Assembly (NCBI GenBank): GCA_016648135.1 | Contig: JADDOH010003938.1 | Span: forward strand, 1-64,000 | Source of the DNA: Agrypnia vestita | Lineage: Eukaryota > Arthropoda > Insecta > Trichoptera > Phryganeidae | Reading direction: 5' to 3' | Length of the DNA: 64,000 bases | Shown here: piece by piece, positions 23,320 to 34,400 of the stretch | Position numbering within the stretch: position 1 is the first letter of the stretch | Layout of the letters: every line of letters starts with the position of its first letter | Translations under genes and position numbers: made by a program | Notes under the pieces: model-generated | Database searches by the model: none | Told to the model about the DNA's origin: nothing | Seen by the model: only the letters and a program-made list of their open reading frames with translations

Positions 23320-26300
23320 CTAAGCAGCTGGTGTCAGAATCGTGCTTGAGGGGCTGGCTGGCTTGTCTCCGAGAAATGTCATTGAAAATTGAATCAAAAT
23401 TATCAAATATGTTGAGGTGGCACCAGACATCTAAAGAAAAACAAAAAATGTAGCTGTTTAAAAACGTTAAAAACTCTTAATTATTAATTAATATTAATTA
23501 GCCTTGAAGAAAAAAAATATATAGGTTTATACATATATTTTCATATTTCATTGATTGATGGAATCTGGATGGATTTCGTACAAAAATATTTGTGTAAATT
23601 TTATACTGTTCAAAATATACATACCGTAAATAAAAGAGTGTTATCTATATTGAACAGTCCAAAAGCAGTAAAAACAGGACGTCTATTTAAAATGTTCATT
23701 GAAAATTGAAGCAGCTGAAAAAAAAACATAATTTTATTTGTATTTATTGAATGTTATTTTTTAAATTTATTGATATTAAAATATTATTAATTGTATACAA
23801 CATTTTTAACTGTTAAACAATATGGTAAGATAACTTTAAAGTATTGTCCCAAGAGTTCATGGGTTCTCTCTATGTTAAGTGATATAGACGTACCACTATA
23901 ACTTGGCATGAGAGGGAGGGCGTCACTGTCGAGTAACAGAAGTTATCAGGGTGTAAATTTATTACACAATACATAATGTACACAATGTCCGGTGACCGGT
24001 GTCGTATTAAATACAGAAATTTGGTCGGGCAGCACTAAAGAAACCATGCAATAATGGCAGCCGTTATATCTGTCAAACTGTCAGACGGTAATATCGGTCC
24101 ATTATTCGCTTTTTCGGCCTCACAAAACTTTAATACTTCATTGGCAATTGTTCTTGCACCATCCCGGACTGTTTAAGATGTTTTGGACATAATAATTCAG
24201 TGTATATTGGTAATCAAGATGACACAGCTCGCGCTCAAAGACGAGAATGAACTGAATGACAGGGCGAGGGGTTACCACCGGGTGCGGGCGGGGCGGGTTT
24301 TAGTTCAAAATTCGCCGCATGCCAAGTTATGTTGGGCAAGCAATATCATTTTTGCATAATTTATTTGTGGGTGAACAGCTTGATTGTTGATATACCCCAG
24401 GTTGTCTAGAGTATTATTTAAATAATATCAATTACAAAACAATTTATAAGTACTAGCAAAAACTTAACAATGCAATTATATATTTTTAAAAAAATGAAGG
24501 AAATGGAAAAAATTGAAAAAACAGAGATTGCTACAAGAGATGAAATTGAAAAAAGTATATATAAATTCATACAATCAGCTGTTTTCAAAGTCTTTTCTGT
24601 TTTTTTTTTAAGGTATCCGCTGCGGTTGCTTTTATAACATTTCATGGAAGCTTATTCCAGCTATCAATTACACAGTGTGATAAGAAGTTCTCCCCTAGAA
24701 TTGGTGAAAATGCCGGACGATTCATTTTCAGTTGGTAACCTCTGAGATTATTGATGTTAAAGTGGTACATATATGTTTGTCAACTCTGGTCAACAAGTTG
24801 GATTAAAGTAAGCGTTCTTTTAAAGCATAGATTTTTACGTTCTCCACCAATCAGACGATCTGTTTTCGTAAAAATCTATGCTTTGATCGACCACTTACTT
24901 TGATTAAACTTGAAACAACCGGGCCTTAGTCAAATCATGCAATCTTAGCTGGTATTGATATGTCAATGACATATTTTCATTTTGTACCTATATTTATGGA
25001 TACAAATAGACAACAAAAGTTCATTTTCTTTCCTTATCTTCACACTTACACAATAGTTAAAATTTTCTGGACTTTTTATAACAATGAAATAGAGTTTAGT
25101 ATTTGCCATAAACCTACTCATATTGATATCATGGTTCCTGTTCCGTCTTCTCTTCCTCAAGCATAAAAATGGCTGCTTCCATTTCATGCTAAGATGATTA
25201 ATTAATAACCCACTCAATACAACAAATTATAATTGCAAAATAAAAATAATACAATACATTGCAAATAACAATGGATATATTTGTTTATTAAATGCTAAAA
25301 TCAGAAACCAACAAAAGCTTACTGAAATGTATTTATACTCCGGGCGTAAAATTAGTTTCACTGAAAACATTTATTGGTGGAAAATATTAGATGTTTTCAC
25401 TACGCATATAAACCCCACACTTTAAAACATTAACTACGTAATTTATTATAATAAAGTGGGATAAAAGAAATACTTGAAGAGATTATGAGAACAATACAAC
25501 ATTCAAACCAAAAGTAAAGTAAATAAAAATAGTAACGTCTCGGATTTTTCCAACCATTCATTTGATAAAGTGGGATAAAAGAAATAATTGAGGAGATTAT
25601 GAGAACAATACAACATTCAAACCAAAAGTAAAGTAAATAAAAATAGTAACGTCTCGGATTTTTCCAACCATTCATTTAATACCAACCATTCTTTCGAGAT
25701 TCATAAATTAAAACTACTATACAATAATAGATATACACTAATATACTATACAACAATATACTATACAATAATATACAATAATTAAAACTACTATACAAAA
25801 TATCTGATGATATATTAGGATGATGAATTAGGAAACCCATGAAATCCAAAAGAATTTAAATTCTGAGAAAACAGATGAATAGCATAACATTCCACAACAC
25901 GTTCCCGGCATGGGGCTTGTTCCCGTTAATGGCAAAAAATCTCTCAATTGTGGGACCCGCTCCCCTACCTAAATAAGTTGATAACACTCTATTTTCATTT
26001 TGAAACCATAGTAGTGATAAAATAACCCAAATTGTGTGTAGGTACATATTACAAAATTAATTCAATCCTTTAATTTCAACAGGATTATTTTAATTAATAA
26101 TTTAATTAAAATCATCCTGTTGCATCAAAAAATAATTACCGCATTAATTAATGACAGATTGGATCTGAACCAGTTAACTCATACGGAAGCAGCACAAGAC
26201 AGGGGAATATATAAGCACCTTGTCGAGTCTTTGGACCCCCGACCCTACTAGGACAAGGGGATGAAGATGATGATGATCAATTAATAATACTAAAACACTT

Positions 26301-27593
26301 TTTTTTTGGAAAATTTTAGCACCCATTGATAAACAAATTTGACATTAAAAAGTTATCTGACTCACCGTGTTTTTAATTTTCTCATCCGTCTCTGTAATAC
26401 CCAATTTGTTGACTAGAACAGAAGTATATTTCCCCTGAAAAAATGAATAAGGCATACTTATATTTTTACATTAATTTAATTTTTTAAATATAATAATGTG
26501 TAGCTAGATACTCTAAGGTTCTTATTACCTCATTTTGACATTGGGTGCACATATAGATGGTAGAAAATATCATTGTTTTACACAAAACAATCTGACTTAG
26601 TGAAAAAATTAAGGTGGAATATTCTTCTGCTGAAGGGACTTTACCAAATAAAACTACAATCGTTGTTAGCACATTAAAAAAATAAAGAACACTAGATATA
26701 AATGCTAAACTTAAAACAGTGAGGTTTTTAATTCCGTAGGATACATTTAACTCATCAACACAATCGCATATCTTATCGTAAATTTTCAAATATATCTGTA
26801 TCTTTTTTAGTATGTATTCGTTGTCTAATTCAAAATAAACATCATGTAGAGGATCTTTCAATCTATTGCAGAGAACATCTCCATTCGTCTTTAGATGTAT
26901 ACTTCTCTTCAACATAAATGACAGTTGTTTATTCATAGCTTTCATATTCTCCAAAAGAACTGTTGTAAACGAATTAAACATTATTAAAATCGTTGAACCG
27001 ACAAGACTCGGAGTATATAACGCAAATCCTAACTCTAATGATGATGCTATTCGTGTGCCAGATATTAAAAGCAGACTTGCAAAGACGAATGCTGACTGAG
27101 AAATGAATAAAATGACTAGTCTCGTAAATAAACGACACTTTAATTTTGAATAATCTTTTGACTCATTTAATTCTTTAAATGACTCATCCACATCCAAAAA
27201 AAGCTCCAAAGTCGTAGCCTCAGACTGCCTCAATGCGTGCACAGTGATAAACAACAAAATTGTTGTAAGAAGTCCTAAATAAATACAACACGAAACGCAA
27301 ATTTGCTGTAAAATTGAATAGTTATCGCCTGTTACATTTGTTTCACCATTTGTAGATATTATGATTACACAATAAACATAACATATGAATCCGCAAATAG
27401 AAATTGTTATGGCTAGAAAATTTGGTTCGGCCTTTGACTTTCCAGATTCTATTTTAAAATTGTAGGGACATAGCCCAAGAATAACAGCCAGGTACCTAAA
27501 AGGCCTCGAGGCTTCGAGAAATGTCTCTGCTTGGCCATATTTTTGGATTGCCTTGTTTATAAAATTGTTTTTTTTACTTTTTATTTCAATCAT
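23320..27593 (-). CDS. Gustatory receptor C (four exons, intact, 444 aa)
   Basis: Gustatory receptor of the same family. Exons on the minus strand: 27593-26529, 26434-26366, 23714-23625, 23430-23320 (355, 23, 30 and 36 codons plus stop TAG), all phase 0. Exon 1 starts MIEIKSKK, has the usual six hydrophobic stretches and the block IYLKIYDKICDCVDELN, and ends CTQCQNE just before the donor. Exon 2 has VLVNKLGI, exon 3 RRPVFTAFGLFNIDNT, and exon 4 T415-YLIILI-Q422-F423 followed by a 21-residue tail rich in Pro, Ser and Thr. Introns 1 and 3 are very short (94 and 194 bp). Intron 2 is about 2.65 kb and full of repeats: a copy of the 460-bp repeat, a hairpin, a 114-bp tandem duplication and a LINE tail. 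The tail begins MTFLG as in gene D, which suggests C and D are sister copies. Confidence 0.93.
23891..24342. repeat. Repeat R2, copy 1, in receptor C intron 2
   Basis: About 450 bp with imperfect terminal inverted repeats: left ATAACTTGGCATG, right complement of the same. Conserved internal blocks include GGTGTAAATTTATTACAC, TGTCAGACGGTAATAT, TGGCAATTGTTCTTGCACC and GGGCGGGGCGGGTTTTAG. Other copies: 31751 and 38269. Non-autonomous DNA element by structure; superfamily unknown. Confidence 0.82.
24797..24912. repeat. Fold-back hairpin element in receptor C intron 2
   Basis: AAAGCATAGATTTTTACG near 24821 pairs exactly with CGTAAAAATCTATGCTTT near 24866-24884. Pairing continues outward through AAGTAAG/CTTACTT and the ATTAA/TTAAT ends, giving arms of roughly 40 bases around a short loop. 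Confidence 0.8.
25451..25678. repeat. 114-bp tandem duplication in receptor C intron 2
   Basis: ATAAAGTGGGATAAAAGAAA starts at 25451 and 25565. The copies differ at only a few bases. The unit is a multiple of three and leaves a minus-strand frame open across both, but that frame has no family motif, so I treat it as noncoding. Confidence 0.9.
26160..26275 (+). mobile_element. LINE 3' tail fragment in receptor C intron 2
   Basis: GAAGCAGCACAAGACAGGGG, CTTGTCGAGTCTTTGGACCC and CCTACTAGGACAAGGGGATG match the 3' end of the LINE at 43051-43670 almost base for base. Followed by ATGATGATGATCA, a typical LINE tail microsatellite. A 5'-truncated insertion. Confidence 0.85.
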
Positions 27594-28098
27594 TTTGCTT
27601 GACTTAATTTCACAACTATCAATGCGAGAACAAAACGACCAGACAGCTGTCAGACAAAGAAATGGTGAATAAAAAGTACACAGGCCTTACACATTAATAA
27701 TAAATCAACTAGAACCATTCTCTGTAAAGGGATTAATATTTAATGAAGGCAGCTAGAGGCAAAAACTTTTATAATTCAATTGAGGTATCATACACACACA
27801 ATAATTATATTTATGGATTTTTACTAGTTTTTATGCATATGGATACCATTAACAAAATGAAACACAAAGATCCTCAACATCTCCATACTACACAACATCG
27901 CATAAATTAAAATATGTACAATTTATCGTAAAAATAAAGAAAAGGTTGTTGTTTATCTGATACATTATTCTACTTGGTGTACAAAATACATACAGCAATG
28001 CATCTTTGCTAGCTCATGCCCAAGTCTTCTTTGTTCTTTACCGTTACCGTTACAAGTCTCCAAGGCAAGTATCATCCATATACACATACAATTAAAAA
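27594..28098. other. 5' flank of receptor C
   Basis: AT-rich region upstream of receptor C. No repeat or gene recognised; promoter elements not resolved. Confidence 0.4.
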
Positions 28099-28302
28099 TC
28101 AAAATAAAATCTGGAAATGAAAAAGTGTGCATCCTGAATAATAAACTCTTCCAAACTCAGTTATGCAGGGTGTCTTATAGCTAGTAGCAAAAACTTTACA
28201 GATGGGTTCCGGCCTTGTTAATGAATCGAAAATGTTCAAGCAACCTTGACCCAAAATCATAGTTATGGAGAGATGCAAAATCAAAATTTGCATTTTTTTC
28301 AT
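28099..28302 (-). CDS. Possible small secreted peptide with Kazal-like cysteine spacing
   Basis: Open frame of 67 codons between receptors C and D. Residues 1-20 look like a signal peptide: two lysines, then a hydrophobic run, then GQG. The rest has four cysteines. The stretch PC-ITEFGRVYYSG-C-TLF resembles the core of Kazal serine-protease inhibitors (PvC, about ten residues with G and Y, then C-L), and a PEPIC precedes it. The number and spacing of the first cysteines are not classical and the last Kazal cysteine is missing, so it may be a partial gene with another exon, a degenerate copy, or chance. No promoter or splice site was recognised with confidence. Confidence 0.35.
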   Translation of the reverse strand: MKKMQILILHLSITMILGQGCLNIFDSLTRPEPICKVFATSYKTPCITEFGRVYYSGCTLFHFQILF

Positions 28303-29500
28303 TATATGTTATTAACTTATTTTTTGCAAAAAATCTTTACATCAATATTATAAAAAATTCATTCCCTTTAATACAAGTCAAATAAAATGATAAAAAACTT
28401 GCAAAAATTTAAATTTTTGATTTTTTTACAAGGTTTTTATAATTTTATTTGAATTCTATTAAAGAAAATGAATTTTTGGTAATTAATATAAGTTACTGTA
28501 ATGATAGTTCAACTTTTTGCCATAAATAAGTCAGAAATATTGAAAAAAAATTGTGTATCTCCTGTATTTACCTACACATCAAAATCATATTCATCATTAT
28601 GAATATGATTTCAATATACAATAAATACATGTATATATTTTTTAAAGTTTTAACAAGATTTATTTAATAAATTGGAGAGAGGAGTGTAACTAAAAGAATT
28701 TAACCCCAATGCAAAATGGAAAAAAGCATTCCTGTGTGTGTATATATTTGGTAAATGGCATAAATATCTATTAATAAATACTACATAATTATATCTACTA
28801 CATAAATAGAAAGAATTAAATTGATTTTTTCTCTTACAGAATAGTATTTATATCCGCTTAAAAATCAATGTAGGTTTGAGATTTTCTTTATGAGTAAGTA
28901 AATTAATGAAATTCTGCGCAGTGAAACACCTGTCAATAATTAATATAAACGCTCGACAGCTTCAATTACTCATAAAGTTCCCACACTATTACGAACCATT
29001 CAGTTACCTGCCCACCGGGTCATTATATTTATATATTTTTTTAGCCTTTCACAATGATTACATTAAAAATTAACATTTTAATTTGGCTATGAGAGATGTA
29101 CCAACCAAATTAGGAGCTATCATCATGATTAGACATAAAACCCCAGGTGGTCGATGACCACCGGTAAAATTCTTCTGCCCCGGTTTTTGTCCAACATGTT
29201 TGTCTGACTGCTCGACTGAGTTGTTCCATGCGGCAGAAATAAAGTTGTAATCGCTTTTATTTATTTATTAAGAATGATCGCCGACCTCCGATATTATGTT
29301 ATTAAGCTGGTATTATGTTCATGTTAATGATGGCGAAAGGCATTATTTTAACCGATTACAAAATAACCATTATTTGAGATTTGTATCTGAAGATTGATAA
29401 CTGAAATATAACTGTTATCTATTATATCGATGATTGCCTTTGAAAAATCAGTTATCAATCGATACGATCAGTTACAAATCCTAATAATAATAATTTCATT
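28303..29500. other. Gene-free spacer
   Basis: AT-rich, with a near palindrome at 28590 (TCATATTCATCATTATGAATATGA). No gene recognised. Confidence 0.4.
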
Positions 29501-29640
29501 GTCTGTCAATCCGTCCATCCGTCTGTCTGTCTGTCTGTCCCCGTAACTTCTTTTATAAATGTATTACTTCTTTTATAATTTTTTTTTTTTACCAACATGT
29601 AAAAGTCCCATCACTTTTGATGGGTTACGGCTAGTCTTAA
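29500..29640. repeat. GTCT microsatellite-bearing repeat
   Basis: AATAATTTCATTGTCTGTCA, then CCGTCTGTCTGTCTGTCTGTC near 29518-29539, then CCGTAACTTCTTT. A similar order (AATAATTTTGTTGTCTGTCT and GTAACTTCTTTCCTG) occurs at 32436-32480, so the two are copies of one dispersed repeat. Confidence 0.6.
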
Positions 29641-30570
29641 ATAACTGTTGTTGTGTAACCAGTAAAAATAACCTGCTATTGAATTGCAAGTCTATGTTAC
29701 GGCTAAATTTATGTATCCTCAATGCAGAATTTTTATAGTGAGACAGGCATAATACAAAAATACTGTGGTGTTTTTAGGCAGGCTGTGGGTGCCGACTCCC
29801 CTTCCCCCTGAAACAGGAGGGGAAGAGGGGTCGATGTATAAAGACGTGAACGCATGGGCACCCCCTCTTCTTCTTCCTGTCCACGTTATTGTATAAGGTC
29901 AACACGTATTTATACAATAAAAGAGAACAATATTTATTACTACCGCCAGTTCTTTTAATAAAACAACCCCGTATTTCCAAAGTGGGAATACACTACCGAG
30001 TTTATAGAGCATAAAATATTTTTTTGTGAATAAAAGTTCTGGACATGCTGCGAACATAAATATAGTTACGTAGCATAAATTGTCAGATGATTTTGCTTGA
30101 GTGGAAAATTCATTCTAAGCATCATTTGTTAAAGCTGCCAAAGTAAATATTACATTGAAGTGCGAATGAATTTCTTTTTGGAATGGTTCTTCTTGGACTG
30201 GTACTTTATGCAGAACATTAGATATTGGATTCACTGTAGTAATTGAATTTAAATCAATATCAAAGGACAGCCGAGTCTCATTGAGGATACCTACATTTGA
30301 GAAAGTACATTAGAAGAATTGAACTCATTTGATGATTGGACTCTTCATAACTACTGAACTGAGCTATCATCTTTAAAAGCTACAACTAGTCTAATCTAAA
30401 CCATTTTGATAAAAATCTTAGAAATATTTTAGTAGATATGGTTGAATCTTAAATTCCAGGTACTCCAGGAGTTGTTGACGTTTGTTCAATTAGCTCCTTA
30501 TTTTTACCGCCATGGTTTTTATAATCGAATGTCATGGTAAATACCTAATTAATTATGTTTTTCATAAATG
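29641..30570. other. Gene-free spacer
   Basis: Contains a short CT/GA-rich block at 29800-29880 with a minus-strand frame (29774-29980) that has no recognisable motif. Confidence 0.4.
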
Positions 30571-30990
30571 GTGGCCAAAACTACAGCACTATGTGAGCCA
30601 GTTTTGGCCATGTTATGGTCAAAACTAGAACAAAAGTAAGATTGTGAGCCAGTTGTGGCCATGTGGCATTTTTCTACTAAGAAATAAACTACATTATGAA
30701 ATATCTTGAAAACAATGTTTCTAGGACTTTCACAAACACAAACATAAGTGATGAAAATGTTTCTTTCACATTTCTCATCCATAGGGCCCATCCACAAGAA
30801 TTATTTTTAACGAATCACCAAGAACTTCAACCGATATTCAAAGAAAGAAACTGGCGGTACAGCTATTATTTATTAAAACAATATACAGTTTAAAGAATAA
30901 ATCGGCATAATAAAATAACAAATATATTTTCATCGTCTTATTTATACACTTTTGAATGTCCAAGTGGCCAAAACTGGCCCATCAACCCTA
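30571..30990. repeat. Dispersed repeat R3, copy 2
   Basis: Homologous to 9517-9925. The left end has GTGAGCCAGTTTTGGCCATG and the right end AAGTGGCCAAAACTGGCCCA, which are inverted with respect to each other. Non-autonomous DNA element by structure. Confidence 0.7.
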
Positions 30991-31465
30991 TATATGATCA
31001 CATTAGTTCTTTCTAATAGAGCTACTAAACGAGTAGGAGGATCAAAATAAATCCTTTATTACTCAAGCAAATTTATTAATACATTTATTTCTTTGATACA
31101 TACATCTCAAATCCAAATAAATGTAAATCAAATAATCAGATAACAAGAATGTATAACATACAAAAAATATTAAACAGGTAAAAAGAAATACTAAATATTT
31201 AAGCTACATATTTTAAATATTTTTTCTGTTTATTTTTAAGGGTGCAGAAATATTACACTTTCCCCAGTGCATATTTTGTGCACAGCATAGAACATACTTC
31301 CTCGGAATATTATTTTGCACTGTGTCGGTCAAAACAGAAGAGCTTTTTCTCAATTCAATGCAAAGTATTTAACATCTTAATTTAAATATTGTAACGCATG
31401 CCTGGATGAGGTCTTCTGGATATCCACATTGATTTTTATTTTATTTTCAATGACAGAAATTTTCC
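30991..31465. other. 3' flank of receptor D
   Basis: AT-rich sequence downstream of the receptor D stop. No gene recognised. Confidence 0.4.
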
Positions 31466-34400
31466 TTAAGTAGAGAAAATTGAAGGTGCACTCAATATGT
31501 TTGCATCTGTTGTGTGACCCAAGAATGTCATTGAAAATTGAATTATGATTATCAAATATGTTGTGATGGCACCAGTCATCTAAAAACAAAGTGGAAAAAA
31601 TACATTAGTTATTTGTAAAATTTTAACATTATCAGGTGGGTGCACTCAGTACCATCATTTAAATAAGATGTAAGTACGTAAGTACATATTACAAGAAAAA
31701 AACATAATTAAATATTTATCTGATTATGATAGTAATATTACAAGATAAAATGCTACCAGTATAAATTGGCGTGCGAGGGAGGGCGTCCGCGATCAATCGC
31801 GAAACAGAAGTTGCCCGGGTGTAAATTTATCACACAATACATAATATACAAAGTGTCCGGTACATTGACAAAGATATTTAATGATATTATAACAGAAATT
31901 TGTTCGGGCAACACTAAAGAAACAAACCAGTAATGGCTACCGCTCTGTCTAGAGTCCTGTCAGACGGTAATATTAGTCCATTATTTGCTTTTTCAGTTTC
32001 GCAAAACTTTAAAACTACATTGGCAATTGTTCTTGCACCACCTGCAAGGTGTTGCAAGACTGTTTTGGACGTAATTCAGTGTATATTGGAAATCAAAATG
32101 TCACAGCTCACGTGCAAATACGAGATTGAACTGAATGACAGAGCGAGGGGCTACCGCCAGGTGCGGGCGGGGCGGGTTTTAGTTCCAAAGTCGCCGCACG
32201 CCAATTTACGTTGGTCAAGCTCTACATATTATATTTTGATTTATTTCACATAAATTCTAGCTAAGCTAGCGTCTCATTTAAATATACAGCTAATTTTTAA
32301 GTAGTACTTGGATGATGACAGTTCTATAAAATATGTACAAACGTACTTATATTACCTGTAAATATTAAAAAGTAATGGACGTTATTAGACAGACAGACAG
32401 CCAAATTATTCTTATTTGGATTATCCCATCCCAATTATAATAATTTTGTTGTCTGTCTGTCTGTAACTTCTTTCCTGTTCCTGTAATGCCCACAACTTAT
32501 TTTTTTTAAATATTTAAAAAAAAAAATTATAAATAAATACTTGTTCTTTAGGAACCGATATGTAAACGTGTGTCATTTTTGACAGGTAGCTAGTGTTTAT
32601 TAAATTAATTGCGCTTTATTACAAGAAAAAGTTTTTACTTAAAAGACTCGTTTTGGAACTAAATAAAAAAAAAAAAAACAATGTCTATTGTAAAAATTAC
32701 CTTTTATTTACTTATACAAGAATAAACACTACAGTATAAATGTGTCTTAAATATATGCAAAGTGAAACATACTTCCGCTGTGACCAAGCCTCTCACCTAA
32801 AGAAGGGATTTAGCTCATCCCTGTAAAATTTTCTACTAGAATGTTTATAAAAACTTCATCACCATAGAAAAATGAAAAAAATACTTTTAAAATATATTTG
32901 TTTGTATATCTACCGTGAAAAAGAGAGAATTGTCGATGTTGAAGAATCCACAGGCACTAAAAACTGGACGTCTGCAGAGTAGGTTGATTGAAAATTGAAG
33001 CAACTGTAAAAAATAATACATTTTTTGAAAATCTATGTTATGTATCTGAGAATTAGTAAGGCAACTTGAAGCATTTGAGATGTGGATCTACAAAAGAATA
33101 CTCAAAATAAACTGAATGGAGTTATTACTGGAGAAGATTTATGACTGAAGATGTTATGTTTCAGATGAATAAAGAAAAATAAGTAATTAAAACATTTAAA
33201 ATCTGAATACATAAATATCTCTGACATGTGATGAGACATCCATAAAAGTAGAATGCATCTAATAAAATTTGATTAAAAGATCTCGTATTTGTGACGGCTC
33301 TATATACTTCTTTACATAATAAATTATTATTTTTATCTATTATTTAAAAAAAGAGATGCGAACACGGAATACATGTTGCTCACAGACCACCAAAAGATAT
33401 AGACATGAATTAATGAAAATTTATTGGTTCATGCAGTGTTTCTATTGCTGGTTCCGCTAAGTTTGACTTGTTTAAAAAGTTACTACGAATGTTCTCAGGT
33501 TTTCACGGCTGTTCAGAATCTTTTGTCAATAGTTTTCTAGGATATTCTGCCGTGTGTATCTGAGTTCTCTGGCTACGTTTCGGATCACATTGCAGGGTCC
33601 ATCATCAATGGGATGCAAAACGTCGGCCAGAGAGGTCAGACATACATGGCAGAATATTCCAGAAAACTTACTGCAAGCCTGTAAATTTTGAAACAATTAT
33701 GAAACTAAATAATCTTAAAAAGTTTGTCTTAGTAAATAAGAAATGCTTCATTACCTACCAAATTACGTTTTTACTTGAAGAGACTTTGTTGAGAACAAAA
33801 TTTTAAAAAAGCTATATTTATTTAAAAAAATATGTTTAATATACTTCCGCTGTGTCCCAGTCTTAAGAAGAGGTTTAGTTTGATTCTGGACAATTTTATA
33901 CTCTGTGGTGTTGCATCAGTATTCTTACAATGTATTTTCAAATTAAGCTAAATGCTTTTTAAAATTATTATTAAAATTAATTTGCTGGTGTCCTGGAATG
34001 GGGCTCAAACCACGGACCACTGGATCACTAGTTGAGAGTCATAACTACTACACCAACAAGCTTCTAATTAAATGTTAAATTAACAATTTATCTAAAAATG
34101 GGTTAAAATTGTTTTGTTTAAAAAGTTATCTATAAACAACTTTAGCCTCGTACATTAAAATCACCTTGTATGTATTCACACTTTGAATATTTTATTATAT
34201 AATACCTATCAATGCAAGACATTAACAAAAGAAGTAGGTATGTCATTAATTTTTTGTTACAGAAATTATGTAGACCAACAGAAATAATACAGGCAGGTAT
34301 GTGCTTTTAGAGAATACATATATAAATAGAATTATTATTTTGAGTTAAATTAAAATATGACAAAAAATGATACAATTAAAATATATTACCTCTCCTCTAA

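Noticed and set aside
25430..25675. 81-codon hydrophobic minus frame
   Set aside because: Produced by a 114-bp tandem duplication in an intron; no family similarity.
31377..31589. Minus open frame of 70 codons over receptor D exon 4
   Set aside because: Out of frame with the TYLIIIIQF exon; it is a shadow of the real exon.
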